A stretch of 64,000 nt of DNA, from contig CAIKMS010000021.1 in the NCBI GenBank assembly GCA_903828595.1, positions 62,001 to 126,000 on the forward strand, given 5' to 3'. The notes under the pieces were generated by a model. The model was not told the DNA's origin. It worked only from the letters and a program-made list of their open reading frames with translations, and searched no databases. Shown in pieces: positions 58,656-64,000 of this stretch. Every line of letters starts with the position of its first letter. Position 1 is the first letter of the stretch. This DNA comes from an uncultured Pseudomonadota bacterium (lineage in GTDB: Bacteria; Pseudomonadota; Gammaproteobacteria; Steroidobacterales; Steroidobacteraceae). A program made the translations under genes and the position numbers.

Positions 58656-61600
58656 TCAGCCTACGGCTTTACGCGCATTCTGGAACATGCGTAACCATCC
58701 GCCCACGTCGTCCCAGTCACGGGGACGCCAGGAGCACTGCGCCGCACGAACCACCCGCTCCGGGTGAGGCATGGCGATAGTGACCCGCCCGTCGACGCTG
58801 GTCACACCGGCAATGGCTAACGGTGAACCGTTCGGGTTGGCCGGATAGCGAGTTGCCGGCTGACCGTAATGGTCTACGTAGGACAAGGCAACCTGGTTAG
58901 CCTGCACTAAGTGATCGGCCTGCCGCTCATCGGCAAACAAGGCTCGCCCTTCGCCGTGCGCGATCGCAATGGGTAAGCGAGATCCGGTCATTCCCTGATA
59001 GAAAATCGACGGGGATTGGCGGACTTCAACCATCACCAGTCGTGCTTCAAATTGTTCGGACCGGTTACGGACAAATGTAGGCCAATGCGCCGTTCCGGGG
59101 ATCAAACTTTTTAATTCAGCGAGCATCTGACAGCCGTTGCAAATGCCCAAGGTAAAGGTGGACTCACGGGCAAAGAAGGCCGCCAGTGCGGCGCGTCCTG
59201 CCTCGTGGTGCAAGATAGATTTAGCCCAGCCGGCACCTGCGCCTAAGACATCGCCATAGGAAAATCCACCACATGCCACCAGACCCTGATACTCATCCAG
59301 CGATACCAAACCGGAAAGAATATCCGTCATGTGCACATCGTCGGCCGCAAAACCGGCACGCACAAACGCGGCTGCCATTTCTATATGGCCGTTAACGCCC
59401 TGTTCGCGCAAAACCGCTACACGCGGTCGGGCCCCTAGGTTGAGGTAGGCCGCCGCTACATCGTTGTTGCGATCAAAACTTAAATGCGCCGACAGGCCGG
59501 GATCAGCGACGTCGTTGAGCGCCTCAAACTCTTCGCGGGCACACTGCGCATCATCACGCAGTTCACGCATCTTAAAGCTGGTTTCTGACCAGATACGATG
59601 CAACTCCACGCGCGGGCGTTGGATCAAGGTCTTGCCCTGCGCCTGCACATGAATCATGCCGTCAGCCGTTGGGTGGCCGAGAATAAACAGGCCGTCTGTC
59701 AAGCCGTGGGCAGCCAGTACGGCGCGCACAGAAGGCAGATCCGCGCTACGCAGTTGTACCACCGCACCAGGTTCTTCAGCGTACAGGGCTGCCACCGGAT
59801 CGGGCTGCGCACCTAAATCAATCTGCAGACCCGCGTGCGAACAAAACGCCATCTCAACCAGGGTGACGAACAACCCGCCATCTGAAATATCGTGATAGCT
59901 GTGAATCAAATCGTCGTTGGCCAGCTGACGTATGGCCTTAAAGAACCCGCGCAAGCGCTGCGGGTCATCCAAATCTGCCGGCACGTCGCCCAGTGCCCCA
60001 TAGACCTGAGCCAAACACGAGCCACCCACGCGGCGGCGGCCAAAGGACAAATCAATATGCAGCAGCGTGCTGGCGCTCTGATCTAAACGCAGTTGCGGCG
60101 TTAGGGTTCGACGCACATCACCTACCGGTGCAAACGCGCTGACCACCACCGAGACCGGTGAACACACCGCACGATCACCCTCATCCGACTGCCAGGCAGA
60201 GCGCATGGACAGCGAGTCCTTACCCACCGGCACAGCAATGCCTAAGGCCGGGCACAACTCCTCGCCTAAGGCTTTCACAGCCTCATAGAGGATCGCATCT
60301 TCGGCCGGATCACCGCAGGCGGCCATCCAGTTAGCGGATAGTTTCACATCACTGATCACGGCGACGTCGGCGGCCGCGATGTTAGTAATCGCCTCCGTCA
60401 CGGCCAGGCGCGCGGAGGCTGCACCACTGAGCAAGGCAACCGGCGGACGCTCACCCATAGCCATGGCTTCACCCTGATGGGTCGTATGCCCAGCTAAGGT
60501 TACGGCCACGTCCGAGACGGGTACCTGCCAAGGGCCAACGAACGGGTCACGGCTGATTAAACCGGTGACGGTCCGATCCCCAATAGTGATCAAAAAGCTT
60601 TTATCGGCAATCGTGGGCAGACGTAACAGGCGTAGCGCGGCCTCATCGGCGTCGATACTCTCGGTTGCCAGCCGCTGCACGGGTCGCGCTACCGCCTTAG
60701 CGACTCGCGTCATGCGCGGCGGCTTGCCCAGCAAGACATCCAACGGCAGATCCACCGGCGTATTGTGAAAATAATCGTCGGTAACTCGCAGCTGTGCCTC
60801 GTCAGTTAACGTGCCTAACACCGCGTACGGGCAGCGCTCGCGTTGGCATAAGTCAGCAAACATCGAAAGACGCGCCGGATCCACGCACAGGACATAGCGC
60901 TCCTGAGATTCGTTGCACCAGATCTCCAGAGGACTTAAGCCCTCCTCGGCCAACGGGACGGCACGCAAGTCCACGCTACTGCCCCGATTGCTGTGGGCAA
61001 CCGCCTCGGGCACTGCGTTGCATAAGCCGCCGGCTCCGACGTCATGAATCAAAAGAATCGGGTTATCCGCACCCAGCGCCCAGCAACGGTCAATCACTTC
61101 TTGAGCGCGGCGTTGCATTTCCGGGTTAGGCCGCTGTACCGAGGCAAAATCCAACGCGGCATTTGACGCCCCGCTGGCCACCGAGGAGGCGGCCCCACCG
61201 CCTAAACCGATCAGCATGCCCGGACCGCCCAGCACCACCAGTTTGGCGCCCACCGGGACATCGATTTTCAACGCCTGCTCGCGGCGCACGTTGCCCAGAC
61301 CACCGGCCAGCATAATCGGCTTGTGATAACCCCGACTCACTCCGGGCTGATCACCCAGTACCCGCTGCTCGTAGGTGCGGAAGTAACCCAAAATGCCGGG
61401 TCGTCCGAACTCGTTGTTAAAAGCGCAGGCACCTAGCGGACCATCGCGCATGATCTCCAGCGCGGGCGCCAAACGCGGGTTATCGGTTGCCGTACCTTCC
61501 CAGGGCTGCACAAAGCCGGGGATGCGTAAATTGGACACGCAATACCCAACCAAACCTGCCTTGGGCTTCGCCCCTAGGCCCGTTGCGCCCTCATCGCGAA

Positions 61601-62552
61601 TCTCGCCGCCCGAACCGGTCGCAGCCCCTGGAAAGGGCGAAATGGCCGTGGGATGGTTATGCGTTTCTACCTTGCAAACAATATCGATAGGCTCATCGTG
61701 AAAGCCGTACTCGCGAGTTTTGACATCCGCCCAAAACCAGGCGGCCGTGGGTCCTGCCAATACCGCCGCGTTATCCTTGTACGCGGATAAAACACCGCCC
61801 GGACTCACGGCAAAGGTGTTACGAATCATCGCGAATAACGACTTGGCGGCCGGCGTGCCATCCACGATCCACTGCGCGTTAAATATCTTGTGGCGGCAGT
61901 GTTCGGAGTTCGCCTGTGCGAACATCATCAACTCCACGTCCGTCGGATCGCGACCCAGAGTCGCGTAGGCGCTAGCCAGATAGTCAATCTCATCGTCTGA
62001 CAAGGCCAAGCCCAGACGCTCGTTAGTGGCGTGTAGAGCCGCCACGGGCGTGGGTGTCAGTGCTACCGACTGCAGGGGCCGCGGCTGGGCTTGCACAAAA
62101 ATCTGCGCGGCTTGGTCTGCAGCACAAACCACTTCGGTCATCCGATCGTGCAGCAGTGAGGCGAGCAGTGCCTGACTCTGAGGATCTAAAGCCACCGAGG
62201 TACTGACCTGATAAGCCGTGCCGCGCTCCACGCGCCGCACGTTAGTCAGACCGCAGACCCGGACGATATCGCTGGCTTTGCTGCTCCAGGGAGAGACCGT
62301 GCCGAAGCGCGGTAAAACCAAAAACTCATGGACGATGCTACCGGCCGGTAATGGCGCTACCGGCTCACTGTAGTAAACCAAAAGCTGGTTTAGCACCTGC
62401 TGGTGCACCTGACTTAAAGGCGCGCTCACATCCACGTAATGGTTGTAGTGAGCGGTTACGCCCAAGACACGAGCATCAGCCAGCGCTAACCTGTCAAGCA
62501 GCTTCGCAAGACGAAAACTAGACAGCGCGGCGGGGCCTTTAAGCGTCAGCAT
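58656..62552 (-). CDS. purL: Phosphoribosylformylglycinamidine synthase PurL
   Basis: Makes formylglycinamidine ribonucleotide from formylglycinamide ribonucleotide, glutamine and ATP, the fourth step of purine synthesis. The 1298-residue single-chain large form is as in E. coli (1295). It has the N-terminal PurS-like domain, the FGAM synthase domain ([44 protein letters not shown]) and a C-terminal class I glutaminase with Cys in [10 protein letters not shown], and HPE in PHPERV. It stands alone on the minus strand; no purR-type operator was picked out. Confidence 0.97.
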   Translation of the reverse strand: MLTLKGPAALSSFRLAKLLDRLALADARVLGVTAHYNHYVDVSAPLSQVHQQVLNQLLVYYSEPVAPLPAGSIVHEFLVLPRFGTVSPWSSKASDIVRVCGLTNVRRVERGTAYQVSTSVALDPQSQALLASLLHDRMTEVVCAADQAAQIFVQAQPRPLQSVALTPTPVAALHATNERLGLALSDDEIDYLASAYATLGRDPTDVELMMFAQANSEHCRHKIFNAQWIVDGTPAAKSLFAMIRNTFAVSPGGVLSAYKDNAAVLAGPTAAWFWADVKTREYGFHDEPIDIVCKVETHNHPTAISPFPGAATGSGGEIRDEGATGLGAKPKAGLVGYCVSNLRIPGFVQPWEGTATDNPRLAPALEIMRDGPLGACAFNNEFGRPGILGYFRTYEQRVLGDQPGVSRGYHKPIMLAGGLGNVRREQALKIDVPVGAKLVVLGGPGMLIGLGGGAASSVASGASNAALDFASVQRPNPEMQRRAQEVIDRCWALGADNPILLIHDVGAGGLCNAVPEAVAHSNRGSSVDLRAVPLAEEGLSPLEIWCNESQERYVLCVDPARLSMFADLCQRERCPYAVLGTLTDEAQLRVTDDYFHNTPVDLPLDVLLGKPPRMTRVAKAVARPVQRLATESIDADEAALRLLRLPTIADKSFLITIGDRTVTGLISRDPFVGPWQVPVSDVAVTLAGHTTHQGEAMAMGERPPVALLSGAASARLAVTEAITNIAAADVAVISDVKLSANWMAACGDPAEDAILYEAVKALGEELCPALGIAVPVGKDSLSMRSAWQSDEGDRAVCSPVSVVVSAFAPVGDVRRTLTPQLRLDQSASTLLHIDLSFGRRRVGGSCLAQVYGALGDVPADLDDPQRLRGFFKAIRQLANDDLIHSYHDISDGGLFVTLVEMAFCSHAGLQIDLGAQPDPVAALYAEEPGAVVQLRSADLPSVRAVLAAHGLTDGLFILGHPTADGMIHVQAQGKTLIQRPRVELHRIWSETSFKMRELRDDAQCAREEFEALNDVADPGLSAHLSFDRNNDVAAAYLNLGARPRVAVLREQGVNGHIEMAAAFVRAGFAADDVHMTDILSGLVSLDEYQGLVACGGFSYGDVLGAGAGWAKSILHHEAGRAALAAFFARESTFTLGICNGCQMLAELKSLIPGTAHWPTFVRNRSEQFEARLVMVEVRQSPSIFYQGMTGSRLPIAIAHGEGRALFADERQADHLVQANQVALSYVDHYGQPATRYPANPNGSPLAIAGVTSVDGRVTIAMPHPERVVRAAQCSWRPRDWDDVGGWLRMFQNARKAVG

Positions 62553-62683
62553 GAGTAGCCTGAATTTTTGTCACCCGACATCGAGCCGGCGGGATCCAAA
62601 GTTTACACCGAGCAGCCGCCTGTCGGGCCCGTTTTGCGCGGCGGTGAGTCGTAAAGTTGGCCGCGCTCTGGCCACAAGCCAGG

Positions 62684-63025
62684 CTACTTGCGAGGGCCGC
62701 TGTCGGGTGAGCTGTGACCAAACGGCGCCGGGAATGGCGTGATGTTACCGCCTTCGTAGGCGCTGACCTTGGCTACCCCTTGCTTGGGCACTTCATCGAT
62801 GCGCAACACCGAATGCAGGGGCAGGTAGGTACGTTTGACATCAGCAAACTCGGTTTTTACCCGCTCCTCACCGGGATCCACAACCAGCGTGGAGCGCTCG
62901 CCGAAGACCAGGCCCTCGACCTCCAAAAATCCGAAGAGCGCCCCCTGGGTTACGGATTTCGCGTAGACCTCAAAAACCTTGCCCTGATGAAGGAACATTA
63001 CTTTAAAAATGTGACTCGCGGCCAT
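62684..63025 (-). CDS. DUF1820 family protein
   Basis: A 113-residue protein of unknown function, common in gammaproteobacteria. The start is MAASHIFKVMFLHQGKVFEVYAK; then TQGALFGFLEVEGLVFGE and LPLHSVLRIDEVPKQGVAKV, all characteristic of DUF1820. It shows no catalytic residues or membrane segments. It lies 131 bp upstream of purL on the same strand and is divergent from the FHA gene, 119 bp away. Confidence 0.9.
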   Translation of the reverse strand: MAASHIFKVMFLHQGKVFEVYAKSVTQGALFGFLEVEGLVFGERSTLVVDPGEERVKTEFADVKRTYLPLHSVLRIDEVPKQGVAKVSAYEGGNITPFPAPFGHSSPDSGPRK

Positions 63026-63144
63026 CTTGTCTGTTTCCCAATCCAGCTAAGGTGTGATCGTACACGTACTGGGGTTGGTTACGGCAGGGTTACGCCCTCA
63101 AAAAGCGTGCACTGAGGCGACCGGGCAATTTAAGGAAGGGGCGT

Positions 63145-64000
63145 ATGGGACTGCAACTACGCGTAGTCGGCCCACAAGCGGCACGACTCAACGGCCACAC
63201 CTGCTACCACTTCCAACCCGACGGTGGCAGGATCGGGCGCGCATTGGACAACGACTGGGTGCTCCCGGACGATGATCGGTACGTGTCGGGCCATCACGCC
63301 AAAATCAGCCGGATAAATGGCGATTGGACCCTGATCGATCACAGCGCCAATGGCACGTTCATCAACGGTGCTTTTATTGCGGTCACCCCACACACGCCGT
63401 TACCGCTCAAAGATGGCGATCGTATCCGTATTGGTGACTACCAAATCGTGGTCGCCATCACTGCCGACCTGCCGGTTGCAACGCCAACGCAAGCAACAGA
63501 TGTTGATCGCGTTCTAAGCGAAGAGTTCACGATCTCCAGCCTTATGCAGGGCGACGATCTGCAGGCTCACGCGCAAACCGCCCATTTTCCTTATCCGGCT
63601 CAGCGCCCCTGGCGCCCTGAGGCTGCCGAACTACCCGATGACGGTTCGCTAACGGCGCTAGAGACAGCGCAGATTCTCTCCATCCGAGAGGAGATACCCT
63701 CGCCGCCACTGGTGCGCCTGCCCGACCCGCACGCACCGCCCGTGTCCCCAGAAGAAGCCGCTGCAAATCACCTGCAAAACGCCATGGAGCTGGTTTTGCG
63801 CAGTGCCGGCCTTGAACCTAAGCACCTAGGCGAAACGGACCCCGCGCAAGTACTGACCACGATCGGTCAGTTGTTTAGGGAAATGACGTTGGGTCTGAAT
63901 GCCTCCTTGCGGGCGAGCACGGATCTTTTAGAAACCTTATCCGACACACCACCCACCACGTTTAGCGCACTGGGTTCGGCCCGCAGCGTGGATGAGACTA
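63145..64000 (+). CDS. FHA-domain protein, TagH/ImpI-like, N-terminal part (truncated by window edge)
   Basis: Only the first 285 codons are present. ATG 63145 is preceded by AAGGAAGGGG. Residues about 20-105 form an FHA phosphothreonine-binding domain with GRIGRALDND, the binding residues S48 and H51 in VSGHHAK, and N69 in SANGTFING. A Pro-rich linker follows. From about residue 215 (AMELVLRSAGLEPKHLGETD, LTTIGQLFREMTLGL) the sequence resembles the C-terminal helical domain of TagH/ImpI, the type VI secretion FHA scaffold that is controlled by a Thr kinase and phosphatase. The rest of the gene and its neighbours lie outside the window. Confidence 0.78.
   Translation, partial: MGLQLRVVGPQAARLNGHTCYHFQPDGGRIGRALDNDWVLPDDDRYVSGHHAKISRINGDWTLIDHSANGTFINGAFIAVTPHTPLPLKDGDRIRIGDYQIVVAITADLPVATPTQATDVDRVLSEEFTISSLMQGDDLQAHAQTAHFPYPAQRPWRPEAAELPDDGSLTALETAQILSIREEIPSPPLVRLPDPHAPPVSPEEAAANHLQNAMELVLRSAGLEPKHLGETDPAQVLTTIGQLFREMTLGLNASLRASTDLLETLSDTPPTTFSALGSARSVDET

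Overview
The window comes from a gammaproteobacterial chromosome of moderately high GC. The evidence is gene content and order: fimV-truA-accD-folC-SPOR-cvpA-purF, prmB-aroC, psd-epmA next to efp, xseB-ispA-dxs, parE-parC, glyA-nrdR-ribD-ribE, ribBX-ribH-nusB-thiL, and lone purL and gltX genes. FimV together with a FimX-type protein points to type IV pilus twitching motility, as in Pseudomonas and Xanthomonas relatives. No species can be named from sequence alone. I saw no tRNA, rRNA, CRISPR array, insertion sequence or prophage. Nearly everything is chromosomal core, with a few accessory islands.

Layout. 1-2.2 kb: truncated gltX divergent from a periplasmic cyclophilin and lpxH. 2.2-4.1 kb: miaE coupled to a Ser/Thr kinase with a degenerate receiver domain. 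4.2-14.2 kb: a long minus-strand block from an Usg-type dehydrogenase homologue through fimV, truA, accD, folC, a SPOR protein and cvpA to purF. 14.2-17.5 kb: prmB, aroC and an MFS transporter, overlapping. 17.5-20.7 kb: SCO1, psd and epmA, convergent with efp. 21-24.1 kb: the FimX-like protein and a DUF3667 membrane protein. 24.1-28.3 kb: parE-parC. 28.4-30.9 kb: rubrerythrin, a CCG-domain Fe-S protein and DUF3501. 31.1-35.2 kb: xseB-ispA-dxs and folE2. 35.2-39.7 kb: ribBX-ribH-nusB-thiL followed by a Ser/Thr kinase with a cyclic-nucleotide-binding domain.

39.9-51 kb is the accessory stretch: a dicarboxylate-type symporter, an M13 peptidase, a glycine-rich RRM protein, an APC amino-acid permease, a divergent AruH/AruI-like pair (arginine transaminase pathway) and an Ig-like-repeat lipoprotein. 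It separates the two halves of a riboflavin cluster that is usually contiguous. 51.3-56 kb: glyA-nrdR-ribD-ribE and a histone-deacetylase-family protein. 56.1-64 kb: ettA, a DUF4145 protein, purL, a DUF1820 protein and the start of a TagH-like FHA protein of the kind tied to type VI secretion.

Functional themes are purine synthesis (purF, purL), riboflavin and folate-type cofactors, isoprenoid precursors, EF-P with its lysylation enzyme, type IV pilus control, and Ser/Thr kinase/FHA signalling. Several starts were moved from the longest open frame to internal codons supported by Shine-Dalgarno sequences, overlaps or family N-termini (aroC, MFS, thiL, ispA, rubrerythrin, RRM, HDAC-like, DUF3667).
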